Positions 45,804 to 57,961 of a DNA stretch of 64,000 nt are shown piece by piece (position 1 is the first letter of the stretch; each line of letters opens with the position of its first letter). A program made the translations under genes and the position numbers. Origin of the DNA: Megalobrama amblycephala (Eukaryota; Chordata; Actinopteri; Cypriniformes; Xenocyprididae). Under the pieces are notes generated by a model, which was not told the origin of the DNA, searched no databases, and saw only the letters and a list, made by a program, of their open reading frames with translations. The stretch spans positions 30,430,288-30,494,287 of the forward strand of contig NC_063065.1 of the NCBI RefSeq assembly GCF_018812025.1. Reading direction: 5' to 3'.

Positions 45804-48800
45804 CCCGTAAATGAACTCCTTGTAAAATTCCCGTGCGCCTACAGAAATAAAATAAAATCATAAATAAAGCTTTCATAGGTTATATACAAATAATAAACAA
45901 AATATTCTAAAATAGTAACACATTTTTTAAACTTAAACTCTGAATTAATTCGAATGCTGTCACAGGCACGAGGGGCTACAAGTGAAAACAGACGCTCATT
46001 TACAGAAATAGGCTACAGAAATACAGTTATAAAGTAAAGAATATTAATTAGATAAAGAAATATGGGAAATGAAGGGGAAAATAAAGCAAATAAATATACA
46101 CAGGGTGCGATTTGTAGGGGGGACGGGGGGGATTTCCCCCCTTTTGGTCTATGTATCCCTGCCTCTGCTGAATTATCCCCAGTGGGGATAAAAAAATATC
46201 CCCCCCCCTGGGTGATGCTACTCCACAAACCACCAACAGAGCATATAAAATACAAAAAATAAAAATCTTTTTTTTAAAACATCGCCAAATAAAACGCTGC
46301 GTTTATATATAACTGTCTCTTTACGACCACAACAAATGGAACACTTCACAGACGCGCATTCCGACTTCGCTTCAGCACCAGGCGCAAGTCAAACAAGCGC
46401 GGAAAAGGTGCAGGTGACAACGAGTGAGCTTCAGTTGAACAACAGTGAACTGCGGTCAGATGATGTTAGTAAAACTCAGAAAAATGAACATGACTGTCCA
46501 ATCAGCCGTTAGTTATACTGTGGCGCGCACTCAAGAATTGCATGAGCAAATGCGCCGGCGCGCGCTGCATAATTACTTTATTATAGCTTAAATAAAGCGC
46601 AAAAGAAACTACGAGTAATGGCCGTCGGTGTTCTGTTAAGTCATGAAATTACCAAACATGCGATTAAAGCTGCCTCAAAACTGTGCATGCATGTATTTGT
46701 TGACATGGTTTTAAAAGCTATTGTTATCCAATTTGTTGGCCTTTAAACGTCTTAAAAATGCACATATGTACACCAGGGAAATCTAAATTTTCTCGGTGGA
46801 GCATGCCCCCGTACCCCCCTAGTAAACTACATTTTCTGACCTCGGTAATTATGAAACCCTGCGTACGTGTTCTATAAATTCTATCTAATGAAATATGAGT
46901 TAAACATGTATAAATGAATGGGACCAAATGCGATTGAATGTAAAGGGTTGTGTCTCGTTATTCTATTAATAACTACCGATTGATTTTGCATTTCCATCAG
47001 AAATTAAGAATTATTAGTGTCATTGTAGTGCTGCAAATATCTAAGCTATATCTAATACTTCAAATCTCAAAGTTAAATCACATTTTTTTTTGTAAAAATG
47101 TTTCTGTAACAGCTGCCAAAAATAGTATATAGCTCCACTGTGGTTTTTAACAACAACAACAAAAAAAAAACTTTTCAAAACATCCCCCCTTCTGTTTTTT
47201 TCACAAATCGCAGCCTGAATATACATATGTTACTAATAATATAAAATTATTAAATAAAAAATAAACGATAAGTGAATGGATTTAAAAGACTGTTCGGTGG
47301 GATTAAAATGCACAACATATAAACATTGATTTATAATCTTCATTCGAATGCTGTCTGCAACATCGCGCGCAATACAATATAATATGAACTATGTTCATAT
47401 AATAATCTCTTAATTCCGTTCTTTTTCTTAATTAAAAATATTATTATGGTATTGTCGATTTGTGATAATTCCAGGTTGCGATGGTCACGCAAGTTGTTTA
47501 CAAATTTAATTCGTGGCCATGAGAAAAATATATCGTTCCCTCACCATATGATCTCGAGGCCACGACATAAGGATGTCGTTACCTCGACAAAACCGTTCCC
47601 ACAAATTAATATCTTGTGGCCACCACGACATATTATCACGTTTCCACGAGTTTATATGTTGTGGCCATGACAAAGCAAAATGAACCGACATGTCCCCTCC
47701 CAGTCACCGTACTAACTGTCCAATGACAGTGAGTGTTACAAGTGAGAGAGGATTGGCTCTTCAAATTGGGGCAAAAGTTGATTGGTTGCTCCCACGTGTG
47801 TACTGTCCAATGGCATTACTGGTCAATGGGAGCAACTCGATTGACAAATGGATAAAGAAAAGCATTTGGCAAACCGACAAAGAAAAGCAACTGGTAAATA
47901 GAGAAAGAAAAGCATTTGCCAAATTCTTTTTAAAAAGGCGATTTAAATGCGCATTTAAAATGATTTATTAATGAACGTTTTATTGTTTTATTGATCTACG
48001 TTTTAAAAAATGAATTAAATATCCCATTTCAAATTTTTCTATTTATTTATACATTCAAAAAAGATTTTTAAAATTTATTGTTTTATTGTTTTATTAAACT
48101 ACATTTAAAAACAGGAATTAAATAAACAGCTTTAAATATGTCTATTAATTTGCCCATATAAAAAGTGAATCATTTATATACATTTTTATGTTTGAATTAT
48201 TAAATTAATTAATTGATTCTTCTTTTTATTTTTAAGTGGCACCACTGGTCCTCCATACAAAAAATGGTTTGTTTGGATATTATGGGATCTGTGACTTCAC
48301 ACTGACAAATTAGTTTGCATATGACCAGTAAAGGCCGGTCAATAGGGGGTGCTGTGGCACCACCCCTTCAAGTTAGCCGGAGAAGAAGGCTACTTCAGTA
48401 TAGATAAAGCAAAAGATACAAACATTTTTTGATACTGCATAAAAATTTCCTGTATTTTATTTTATATTTTTTCTAATAAAGAGATAATTACATATGATAT
48501 TTACACCATTGCTAAAACAACATCTAATGGTTGCCTGAGACTTTTGCATAGAGATGCACCGATACTAAATTCAGCCGATTATTCTGAGTGATATCGGCCG
48601 ATACCGATAGACCAATTTGGTGTTTGCAAACAGCGATGACGTTTTTTATGGGCGGAGCCTACCTGGTTGCAGAAAATGACAGTTGAGCAGTAGCAGTCTA
48701 TGGAAGCCACGAAATAAAAGAATAAAAAAAAGTTAATTTCGAGTTTATGTCTCAGAATTCTGACTTTTATTTCTCGCAAACCTGAGTTTATATCTCACAT

Positions 48801-51800
48801 TTCTTTCAAAGAAAAACAGAATTGTGATATATAGCCTACTCGTTATCCTGTCTTTTCTGAATTGCAATTTATCCCGCAATTCTGACTTTTTCCCCCTCAG
48901 AATTGTAAAATAAACTCACAATTGCGAGTTATAATGGCCGAACTGGGAGTCATAAACACGCAAATGCAAGAAAAAAAGTCAGAATTGTGAAATAAAAATT
49001 TTATAGACTATGTTTAAAAGTTATCTATGTAAAATGTTATAGGTTTAAATATTATTTCATGCTGTAACTGCTATGTATGTATGTCCTCTGAACTGCATAT
49101 GTGAATATTATGTAGACTTACTGTTTACATCAAATTCCTGCTTTAATAGTAGACTAATCCTTACAGATGTCATCAGTCCAGTCTGTGAAACGTCTCAGTT
49201 TAGCTTCAAAGGACGTTTTCAACGATGGTTTTCTTTAAAAATGAAGACTATATTTTTTGCATTCCGATTCCAACATCCAGAGGCACAACAAAAAGTTTTT
49301 CTCTTATTCTGTGGATTTTGCACATTTTCCTCCAATTGCTACCGCTATTTTTCTGCAACCACTATGCGCGCGCAGCTGCAAGTGACGTAATTGTGACGTC
49401 TGCTCCAAAGAGGTCTATAGTTTGGTGGTTCTGCCTTTTATGCCTTCTTTTAAATTATTAATAATTAATTCCACAATTCTGAAAGAAATGCAAATAAAAA
49501 CTTTATTCTCTCCATTTTAGCAAGTTGTTTCACAGTAACTGGTCTCGTAAACAAAAAATACATTACTCAAATTAACATTTAATTTGATAACATTTCATAA
49601 CATTTAACACATTAACTAAATTCTGATGATTAAATGAATATTTCTTAACTCATTGAATGTTGTTAATTCATATTCACTCACCACAAACAAAACCATTCTT
49701 ACTTTATCATTGAATATCAAACTGATAATATATAGCCTAATATAAACTTTTTTAATGATATTAACTCTATGATATAATATTAAGTTGATATGATATGATA
49801 TTAAGTTTATGATGTAAACTTTAAATAAAAAGCATCATGTTCTGCCCACAAAGCATTTTCCTCAAATAAGTGTAAAGCTTCTCACAAGCATTTCTGCTTT
49901 ACAATTGAACATCAAACTGGTAATTTTTTAACTTTTCTGAATGTTCTTAAATTATATTAAAGGTCCCGTTTTTTCGTGGTTTTTTGAAGCTTTGATTGTG
50001 TTTATAGTGTGCAATATAACATGTGTTCATGTTTCGCGTGTAAAAAAACACAGTATTTTTCACATAATTTACTTATCTGTAAACCGCTGTTTCCACTGTC
50101 ATAAAAACGGGCTGATGACTTCCTTGTTCTATGAAGTCCCTCCTTCAGAAATACGTAACGAGTTCTGATTGTGCCAGCGGTTCCTGTGTTGTGATTCGAC
50201 AGCAGTTTAGCGCATCTTGCCCGGAAAGGTCACGCCTCTTACCATAACGTGGAGATGCACGCGCTCAGTGTTATTGTAAACATGTCTTTAATTTTACCCT
50301 ATCAATTTGAGCCGGAATCAGACCCGGTGATTGGACTGCGGGATGAAAATAACAGCGTTTCGACGACATGGCGACAAACACACTCTACAAACGCAACTCT
50401 TGTGTATTCCTGTGGGCGGAGGTTAGTCAAAAAACTGTTTTAGTGACGTCATTAAAGAAGGAAGTAGAGGGATGTATAGTCCAAACTGGCCGTTCGATGT
50501 AGGAGACTTCTGTTAAATAAAATATCTCGCTTGGCATTGAACTTTGAGCTTTAAAATTTTACAGATTTTATTTATACTCTAACAACAACATTACACACTA
50601 ACTAAAGTTTGAAACATGGGATCACGAAGAACGGGACCTTTAACATTAGGCTCTAACCTATATGCTCACAATCACTCATCATTCAATTCCCTTATTTAAG
50701 AGTAATGGGTAAATTCTTCTTCACAAATAAAAGCATCTCTGCTTTCTCACAGCTTAGTCGATTTCTTCTCTCGTTCATTACATTTGATGCAGAGCTAAAG
50801 GTCCTTTTGCTCTCTTCGCCCGTACAAGGCGCAGACAAATATTTTCTCACAACTTGTGCAAGCACAGGCAGACGGCTTTGATTAACGGCCCAGTACGCAA
50901 GTGCGCTTTCGTGTCTGCGAATGACGGGCTCTGCTAGATAACTTGCAACTTGCATTGACGCACTTGCACTCTCCATCACAGTCTCGGTTTCTTGAACAAT
51001 TTTGTTGAACATGGCAAACAGAGATGCTGTTGTTGATTCACTTGGGTCTATGCGAGCCTTCTTTTGTTCTTGTTCGATATCTAAAAAATAAAGCATAACG
51101 TTAGAACTATTAGGCCTATGTGTTTTTATAAGGATTAAAAATAGATTTCTGAATTATTGAATGGCCTATTATATTGAATATTACATTTCTTTAGATAGAA
51201 ACTTACCTTCTAGATTCTGCACATCTCTGTCTCCAGGGTGTCTTTACCTTCGCAACTAGCTTTTGTGCTGTCGGATTTTACTTTTCTGGTGGTGTCAAAT
51301 ACTTACGTGATAGACGGAGTCACGTTAGCCTTTGTTTGGCATTTAGCTTTTTTAGCTGAAGCAGCCTCCTCTTTAGCCTTGATGAACTCGTCATATTCCT
51401 TGGCATGTCTTTACACACAGCACAAATTCGATGTGTTTTCCCACCCTCTTTTGATTGACAGGAAATAATCAGCACTGATCATCGGATGTTTTTTAACAAT
51501 CAGCCCATGGCTGAAAGTGTGAAAAACTGCCTTTATCGGCCGATACATCGGTGCGCCTCTGCTTTAAATTGCAAAGTAATTACGAAATAACATTATTTAG
51601 TCATACTATTCGACTAGTAGTCATGTTTGCACCTATTAAAATTGAAAAAAATAATAATAAATAATCAAAACTGTAACATTCATTTTGTGTGTGCGGTGAG
51701 CTCTATTTGGCTTTTTTCAGATTGTCCTCAGGACACAGAGCACTGCGCACCATACCCTCTCACTTTTGATTTCAGCAAATCAATATTGTTTTTACATATT

Positions 51801-53959
51801 TTGGCCTCATGTGATTGGACTGTTCTTGACTTTCAACTAGGCGCAATATCTCTGTTCAGAGATGACAGTAAATTTGGTTTTATCTTCACAAAAAATCCTT
51901 TCACAATGCACTCAAATGAAGGAGAAAAAAAAATAAAGATCATGAAGCTTGGATTGAGTTGGCTAGTTGGATGCGATGTAAGTCATGCCTTTCATTGTTT
52001 TCCCTGTTTGGTATTTCAAAGTCCTGTCACCGAAGCGTTGTGGGCAATGACACAGAAAGTAAATTAAACAATGCAGTTTAACTTGAGGCGATCATCGGGG
52101 TCTAAGCACAATGGCTTGTGTAGATGATATAGTTATGCAATGGACATGTCTCTTTTCAAATAAAACATAAGCGTTTAAGTGTCTCTTTATGGAAGGGTTA
52201 TTATATGTATTATATTAAAATAGACAAATAATATAGTGTCTCTTCTTCAACTGGACATACATTCAGTCATGTCTGGAAACTTGACAAATATTTAAAAAAA
52301 ATAATAATGGTTTATTTAAGTAAATTAAGTATTTTGGAGACCACAGTTTTTGCAAACTTATTACATTTATGAACTTTATTTATGAACTTACAACTTATTA
52401 CATTTACTTATAACTTTATGAAACTATAATGAATTTATATGCATTTTATTTACTACAAGTCAATTTATTTAACTTTTTTCACAGTCTTTAAAACTGAGGT
52501 CTTAAAGAATTTGCTATCCTGTGGCTTCCTCTGGTGGACAACATTAGTATTAAGGCCTTCATCTTGATAATAAATTATATATATATAATTCTTTTTTTTA
52601 ATAATTACCTTATTACTGATAATATACCCACATTAAACTCAAATTCACTTATTCCTTCTTTCATGCTTTAACAGTTGAGATTGTGAACTTCCATAATGAT
52701 ACATTATTATATCACTTGCTAAACTGTTATTTAACAATTACATTCAGTCATTAACAGTGTGATTCAGTCTGTTCGCGCCAAATACTTTTAAATTATCGCA
52801 CAATAAGCCCTGTCCACTGGCGATCAGTTACGTAATGGCTTACAGCTGTCAACACCAGACACGAGCGTCAACAGCAAATAGTACCCATTATAATCACTGA
52901 CGATGTCTACACTGCATACAGTATATGGCTTCCCATTCAGTTTCTGATGTACTTCTGAAAAGGAGAGAAATGGAAGAAGAATGTTCACTTTGACGAGTTC
53001 TGTTTAAATAGCTCATTCTCTGGACAGACTTCAGAAGAACTCCAGCATCAGGAACAAGTGCAGAGTTTTGACTTGCAACATGAAGTTTGTTCCACATCTT
53101 ATTCTGATCAAGATCAACCCACACACACAGGGAGAGATGGTTTGATTGACATGTAAAGGAAATTCAAACAGTGCTAAAGCATAAATATCCATGATAGTTT
53201 TTGAACCTTTTATTCTCAGTGGAAATGTCCATCTAATTGCACTTTAGAGACATTAGTGAATAATTAGACATCTCTTATGGATTTTCTTTATATAAACATT
53301 CCTCCTCAGGCCCCATTGCCATCTCACTCATTTTGCCACATCCCCTCTCATATATTACAACCGAAAATAATCTATAACCAAATGTCAACCAGCAAATGCC
53401 TAATGATGCACCATCCATCAATGTTCCAGCAGGGATAGTGAAATATTGCTCAGTAAAAGCAATATTTCACTGTGATTTTTAGTGGAATCTGTGAAGCAGG
53501 AATGTGGTGCATTCATACAGGCTTCAGCAGGTCGAGGGTTTGAGATACATAATATCACATATGAGATCAAGTATGAGACTATGGAGATAAAAATTATGGT
53601 CTAACTTTAACTGTATGCATCAGTTCTCTTTGTAGAGTTAATTATTACCTTCATTAAAGTCAAATTTTTTTAATTTCTCCCTTTCCATTGAACTTGAAGA
53701 TTTCCTTGTCGTCTTTATTTGCATCCATGGTCCATTTTTTTTTTTTTTATACTGAGGAATTGATGTAATTAAGTTTGCAAACGATCCATCATGTGCAATC
53801 AATATGAAATGGGTGAGATATTCCTCATGTGTATATAATTAAAATGAACTGAGGCTCAGGGCACAGTTGAACACTGAGCAGTTACTGAGGGAAGACTGCA
53901 GACATTAAAAAATAGATCACCCAAAAAATAAGTTTTTATCATTATTTACCCACTCATAT

Positions 53960-53990
<31 letters not shown>

Positions 53991-56900
53991 CATTTGTTTG
54001 TTTGTTTTTTAATGCAACAGAAGAGGAGTAATTTTGCAGAAGGCTCTTCTTTTACATACAACACAAGAAACTAGGGCTACCAAACTCTGAAGTGGACAAA
54101 CTGCTGAGGGCTACGCACTAGCAGACAAAAGTTATGACGCACTTGACTGAATCTGTTTCTTATGATCTAAACAACCTTTTGATCTATTGGTGATTTAAAG
54201 GCTTATGTTTCTAAGTATAGATTACTTTACTAAACTGAACCTTTATTTAAGTATTTATTTATTTAATGGCATCGGCTATTTGCACTAAGTGAAAATAGCG
54301 TTATTTTCGTTTTACTATATATAAAAGTAGCAGCTGTTTGCAATAAATGCAAATAGTTGTAAGATTATAAATATACTTAGAAATAGTGGCAAATACTATC
54401 TGCACCTCAGCTGTACATTAACAGGATGCAATAATAACAGAGTGTAAATGATTATATTTATTAAAATTATTAAAAGGATGCCACCTTATTGGGACAATAA
54501 AGCCCTCCCTACACCTACCCCTACCCTACCCGATAAACTCATTAGGCACTTTATTTCCACTTTTCAAATATTTTCTTCTTCTTTTTTGAAATAACTCCAA
54601 GACAGGCTATTTACAATGAGTGTAAATAGACACTCTGTTATTTATTTAGTAGATGAAAAAGGAAATGCAGCCAACAAGAACTCAGCATGGGAACTCTACT
54701 GTATAAGTTATCAATATACAGTATATTATATAGGTTACTTTGATAGAAGATAGTTTGGATTTATTAATTTATTGGTCACTACATAATTGCTACACTATAC
54801 ATTTGTGTTATAGCTTTGATGTCTTTTATTCTAAAATTTAAAAAAATAAAAAATAGTAAATAGTATTGTAGTATTATAGTAGGAGTTTGCAAACTTTTGA
54901 CTGGTAGCGTATTTTAAGTCTTCTAAAACAATAAGATTGTTTGTCTTCCATCCTAGCTCTATGATACACGATTGTGAAAAATTTCTATACAGAGAGAAAG
55001 CAGTGCAATCAACACCACAGGAGAAGACAACAGAGCTGAAACACTGCTTGCTGTTGTGCTATCACAGTCTTACCCAGCAGTATGATGATGCAGCCCAGTA
55101 CAGAAAGCAGAGCTCCAGTGCTGAGACCTGCGGGGAGGGAGAAGGCCACAGCACCACACGCCCGAGGAACCCCATCCATATCACAGTCACACACCCGCAC
55201 GGAAAGCGTGTTAGTGCTGCTCAAGGCTGGACTGCCACTGTCCACAATCAGCACTGGTAACAGGTACAGTGATTGCTCTTGTCGCCGAAAACCAGCACGC
55301 TTGGTCAGCACTGATGCGGTGTTATCTGAGAGGGACGGGCAAATGTCAAGGGTAAGAATGTGAAATTAGCTGATAGACTCATTAACATGTCAGAAGTGTT
55401 AGACTGGATCAAGACTGGTCACACCAAATCGAGGATTGAGGGTTAAATGAACCTCTGAATGAAGGGATGGATGGATGAAGAGTTGGAAGATGGGAAAACA
55501 CAATCACTTCAAGTGAAAGAGATGAGAATATGTATATACAAAATACACTATATTGCCAAAAGTTTTGGGATGCCTGCCTTTACGTGCACATGAACTTTAA
55601 TGACATCCCATTCTTAATCCATAGGGTTTAATATGGAGTTGGCCCACCCTTTGCAGCTATAACAGCTTCAACTCTTCTGGGAAGGCTTTCCACAAGGTTT
55701 AGGAGTGTGTTTATGGGAATTTTTGACCATTCTTCTAGAAGCGCATTTGTGAGGTCAGGCAGTGATGTTGGCGAGAAGGTCTGGCTCACAGTCTCCGCTC
55801 TAATTCATCCCAAAGGTGTTCTGTCGGGTTGAGGTCAGGACTCTGTGCAGGCCAGTCAAGTTCCTCCACACCAAACTCGCTCATCCATGTCTTTATGGAC
55901 CTTGCTTTGTGCACTGGTGTGCAGTCATGTTGGAGCAGGAAGGGGCCATCCCCAAACTGTTCCCACAAAGTTGGGAGCATGAAATTGTCCAAAATGTCTT
56001 GGTATGCTGAAGCATTAAGAGTTCCTTTCACTGGAACTAAGGGTTCAAGCCCAACCCCTGAAAAACAACCCCACACCATAATCCCCCTCCACCAAACTTT
56101 ACATTTGGCACATTGCAGTCAGGCAAGTACCGTTCTCCTGGAACCGCCAAACCCAGACTCGTCCATCAGATCGCCAGACAGAGAAGCGTGATTGGTCACT
56201 CCAGAGAACATGTCTCCACTGCTCTAGAGTCCAGTGGCGCCGTGCTTTACACCACTGCATCCGACGCTTTGCATTGCACTTGGTGATGTAAGGCTTGGAT
56301 GCAGTTGCTCGGCCATGGAAATCCATTCCATGAAGCTCTCTACGCACTGTTCTTGAGCTAATCTGAAGGCCACACAAAGTTTGGAGGTCTGTAGCTATTG
56401 ACTCGGCAGAAAGTTGGCGATTTCTGTGCACTGTGAGCCTCAGCATGCGCTGACACACTCTGTGATTTTACGTGTCCTACCACTTCATGGCTGAGTTGCT
56501 GTTGTTTCCAGTTGCTTCCACTTTGTTCTGATACTACTAACAGTTGACCATGGAATATTTAGTAGTGAGGAAATTTCACGAATGGACTTATTGCACAGGT
56601 GGCAATCTATCACGGTAACACGCTTGAATTCACTGAGCTCCTGAGAGCGACCCATTCTTTCACAGATGATAGTAGAAGCAGTCTGCATGCCTAGGTGCTT
56701 GATTTATACACCTGTGGCCATGGAAGTGATTGGAACACCTGAATTCAATGATTTGGAGGGGTGTGCCAATACTTTTGCCAATATAGTGTATAAGCAATCA
56801 TAAGACATTCTCACTCCACTATACAGATGCCAAAAGCATCTTTTAGCACCTGTTTATCTAACTTCACCATCAATAGACTGAATATCCTGGCCAGACTCTT

Positions 56901-57961
56901 CCATATAATTAAAATGATTGAGGACTGGGAGTGTCAAGCTTCGAAAGCACCATAAAATATCATAAAACATCCATATGTGTTATATTCCAATGAATCTTTT
57001 CCATAGGTAGATCCTGATTTGTCTACGGATTTTTTCAATTAATTTAATTATCTCGCTGATAAAGTTACAGCATTTCATTTTTATGTTCAGTTTTGTGGGC
57101 TCTTATTTTGATATTCTGTTCAGATTCCTTTTGTTCCTGTTTCACTGATCTGTTTAGTTTTGATTTCCATGGTTTATGATTAGGCCCTCGTTTGTTCCTA
57201 TGATTACAGATCATATTCTCCTACGTTCTCTTGGCTACAGAAAATGTGAAATATAACACAAGTTGTACGGATTACTTTTATGATATTTTTAGCAAACATT
57301 TATAGTGTTTTGCATTTTAAACAGCTTTAAAGCTTCCATTTTCTGTTCTATGGAAGTGATTGTACTTACACAGAAAAGAGTGGCAAATACATTATTCAAA
57401 TAACTACTCAAAATCTAATCTGGCTGTGTTATTAGCAGGCATTTTGGTAGGGCTGCAAAAAGAGATTCAGCATTACATTAAATTGGTCTCAGTTCTTAAA
57501 TGAACTAAAGTTTCATACATTATCTGACTGCAGATTACGTAAATATATACAAGAAAGAAATCTGAACTACAAAATCTAGAATGGATTAAAAATGTGTTGA
57601 TATTTAAGGTATGAACTAAAATACAGTTCATATAAACCTGTATTAAATATTTATTTTTTGTTTTCTGTGCAAGCAAACAAAATTGCAAATAGTTTCATTT
57701 TGTCAAACAAACACCACTTCACACTTCACCTGTAGCATGAAAATGTTAACAATTAAAATATTTCATTTAATGGTCACAAATGCTACAGTGCTGCATCATG
57801 CAAACAGTACCTGCAATTCTCTCTTGGGGTTTGCAGAATTTACCTTTATTATCTCTGAGGGTGAAGTTGTTATTATTGGCAGCAGAGAAAGCGAGAGAGA
57901 AATAGAATGGATGGCTGCTGGGAGGCTCGTCTTTATCCACAGCACTGATCGTCTGAATTAC
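41936..57961 (-). CDS. Type II classical cadherin, last three exons (EC5, membrane, cytoplasmic tail)
   Basis: Minus-strand exons 57961-57844, 55325-55074 and 42447-41936 join with correct phases and AG/GT borders. They encode the EC5 opening ([20 protein letters not shown]), the EC5 end ([20 protein letters not shown] plus cysteine cluster CDCD...C), a membrane segment and a full classical tail. The tail has a basic MQRRRK, the acidic p120 core [15 protein letters not shown], the beta-catenin region [15 protein letters not shown] to [11 protein letters not shown], and the end [12 protein letters not shown]. Upstream exons (EC1 to EC4) lie beyond the right edge. The gene converges on the plus-strand cadherin. 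Its introns are swollen by transposons (13 kb before the last exon). The family is certain; the paralogue is not. Confidence 0.9.
42448..43385. other. Minus-cadherin intron, unassigned
   Basis: AT-rich intron next to the last exon. No repeat borders or coding signal were seen. Confidence 0.45.
43386..44576. mobile_element. hAT-like nonautonomous element (1191 bp)
   Basis: CAGGGCTCTA at the left and TAGAGCCCTG at the right are a perfect 10-bp inverted pair. GTATAC precedes the left end, and TATAC follows the right end. The subterminal TTTAGGAGCACTTGTGCTC block resembles known fish hAT ends. No transposase. The exact 8-bp duplication is not preserved, so the class is inferred from the termini. 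Confidence 0.6.
45461..45632. repeat. 42-bp periodic subterminal repeats with palindromic GTGGCCAC-like core (left arm)
   Basis: GTCGTGGCCA starts at 45461, 45503 and 45589, GTTGTGGCCA at 45545 and CTTATGGCCA at 45622. Between them CTCGTGGGAACGTGATAA (45482) and TTCGTGGGAATGTGATAA (45524) keep the same 42-bp step. The right arm has matching inverted sites (about 47557, 47617, 47662) with one unit fewer. Such arrays are often transposase-binding sites; here this is inference. Confidence 0.7.
45737..45799. repeat. (TA)n microsatellite
   Basis: About 31 TA units inside the interior of the long-inverted-repeat element, just past its left arm. Confidence 0.95.
48258..48549. other. Minus-cadherin intron, short unassigned stretch
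   Basis: It holds GGGGTGCTGTGGCACCACCCCT (about 48347-48367), a GC-rich palindrome like those near the ends of some fish hAT elements. No partner end was found. Confidence 0.35.
48700..48990. repeat. Imperfect short repeats of GAATTCTGACTTTT type
   Basis: AATTCTGACTTTT (forward at 48757 and 48877), its complement AAAAGTCAGAATTGTGA (48975), and CTCGCAAACCTGAGTTTATA-like motifs recur in both orientations. A minisatellite-like or foldback remnant often seen in cyprinid DNA. Confidence 0.5.
49961..50639. mobile_element. TTAA-flanked nonautonomous element (679 bp), Kolobok- or piggyBac-like
   Basis: TTAA at 49957-49960 and 50640-50643 flanks AGGTCCCGTT...AACGGGACCT. TTCGTG and CACGAA extend the inverted ends to about 17 bp with a one-base length difference. 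An exact TTAA duplication is known for the Kolobok and piggyBac superfamilies. A short open frame at 50249-50443 contains [10 protein letters not shown], reminiscent of the P2X7-like cytoplasmic motif found in some such elements (weak). It sits inside the hAT element. Confidence 0.65.
50692..51096 (-). pseudogene. hAT transposase C-terminal (dimerisation) fragment
   Basis: It encodes [40 protein letters not shown] and [20 protein letters not shown]. These follow the conserved hAT C-terminal dimerisation region (LAxxYLsxPxTs-xxER-FSxxxxxxxxxRxxLxxxxxxxLxF). The usual S-ER is replaced by EESKR. The catalytic RNase-H part is absent nearby, so the gene is broken. Confidence 0.75.
51561..52075 (+). 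pseudogene. Possible hAT-related zinc-finger fragment
   Basis: A 146-codon open frame at 51627-52067 ends with [20 protein letters not shown]. This has the Trp...Cys-x2-Cys spacing of the TTF-type zinc finger found at the N-terminus of ZMYM-like hAT transposases. The preceding [13 protein letters not shown] fits poorly. The rest has no recognisable domain. Likely a transposon remnant rather than a host gene; weak call. Confidence 0.35.
52076..55073. other. Minus-cadherin intron, mostly unassigned
   Basis: AT-rich DNA with a T30 tract at 53961-53990 and scattered short repeats. Open frames (e.g. 53124-52894) lack family features. No exon was found. Confidence 0.5.
55074..55325 (-). CDS. Minus cadherin exon: EC5 end and first part of membrane segment (252 nt)
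   Basis: Acceptor CTCAG (minus strand) precedes 55325 and donor GTAAGA follows 55074. It encodes [33 protein letters not shown], the cysteine-rich [15 protein letters not shown], then the hydrophobic [14 protein letters not shown]. Confidence 0.91.
55546..56788. mobile_element. Tc1/mariner-like element, decayed (1243 bp)
   Basis: It runs CACTATATTGCCAAAAG...CAATATAGTG, with TA at 55544-55545 and 56789-56790. Terminal inverted repeats are short (about 25 bp) and imperfect. It carries a broken transposase on the minus strand. It lies in the minus-cadherin intron between the EC5 exon and the membrane exon, in the same orientation as the host gene. Confidence 0.88.
55786..56688 (-). pseudogene. 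Tc1-like transposase, broken into three frames
   Basis: Pieces in order on the minus strand: 56688-56485 ([20 protein letters not shown], an N-terminal helix-turn-helix), 56458-56099 ([39 protein letters not shown], first D), 56079-55786 ([10 protein letters not shown], second [14 protein letters not shown], catalytic E). The pieces are in different frames or separated by stops, so it is inactive, although each catalytic motif is still readable. Confidence 0.85.
56791..57843. other. Minus-cadherin intron, unassigned
   Basis: AT-rich. No coding signal or delimitable repeat was seen. Confidence 0.5.
57844..57961 (-). CDS. Minus cadherin exon: EC5 first part (118 nt)
   Basis: Read on the minus strand, the acceptor ends ATAG at 57962 and the donor GTAAAT starts at 57843. 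It encodes [20 protein letters not shown] and [10 protein letters not shown]. Length and phase equal the matching exon of the plus gene. Confidence 0.89.

Larger units (their letters stand above)
44910..48257. mobile_element. Unclassified 3.35-kb element with ~800-bp terminal inverted repeats
   Basis: The left end TATGGAGGACCAGGAGTGCC and right end (minus strand) TATGGAGGACCAGTGGTGCC match. The arms continue for about 815 and 835 bp (44910-45725 and 47421-48257), with high similarity and a few small indels. CAAAAA flanks both ends (44904-44909, 48258-48263) as a possible 6-bp target duplication. Near the inner ends are 42-bp periodic units built around GTCGTGGCCA. The interior (45726-47420) has a TA microsatellite and G/C-run palindromes but no recognised transposase. 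It lies in the 13-kb intron of the minus cadherin. Confidence 0.75.
48550..51560 (-). mobile_element. Decayed hAT transposon of the ZBED type (about 3.0 kb)
   Basis: AGAGATGCACCGAT at the left and (minus strand) AGAGGCGCACCGAT at the right form a 14-bp inverted pair with one mismatch. Both are followed by ATCGGCCGATA-type subterminal motifs. A transposase C-terminal fragment is on the minus strand at 51080-50692, and an N-terminal-like piece ([20 protein letters not shown]) at about 51420-51240. Most of the middle is lost. It carries a TTAA-flanked insertion at 49961-50639. No matching 8-bp target duplication is visible. Confidence 0.7.

Noticed and set aside
45940..46025. hAT-like ERLFS motif on the minus strand ([13 protein letters not shown])
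   Set aside because: One short match without the neighbouring conserved residues; not enough to call a transposase.
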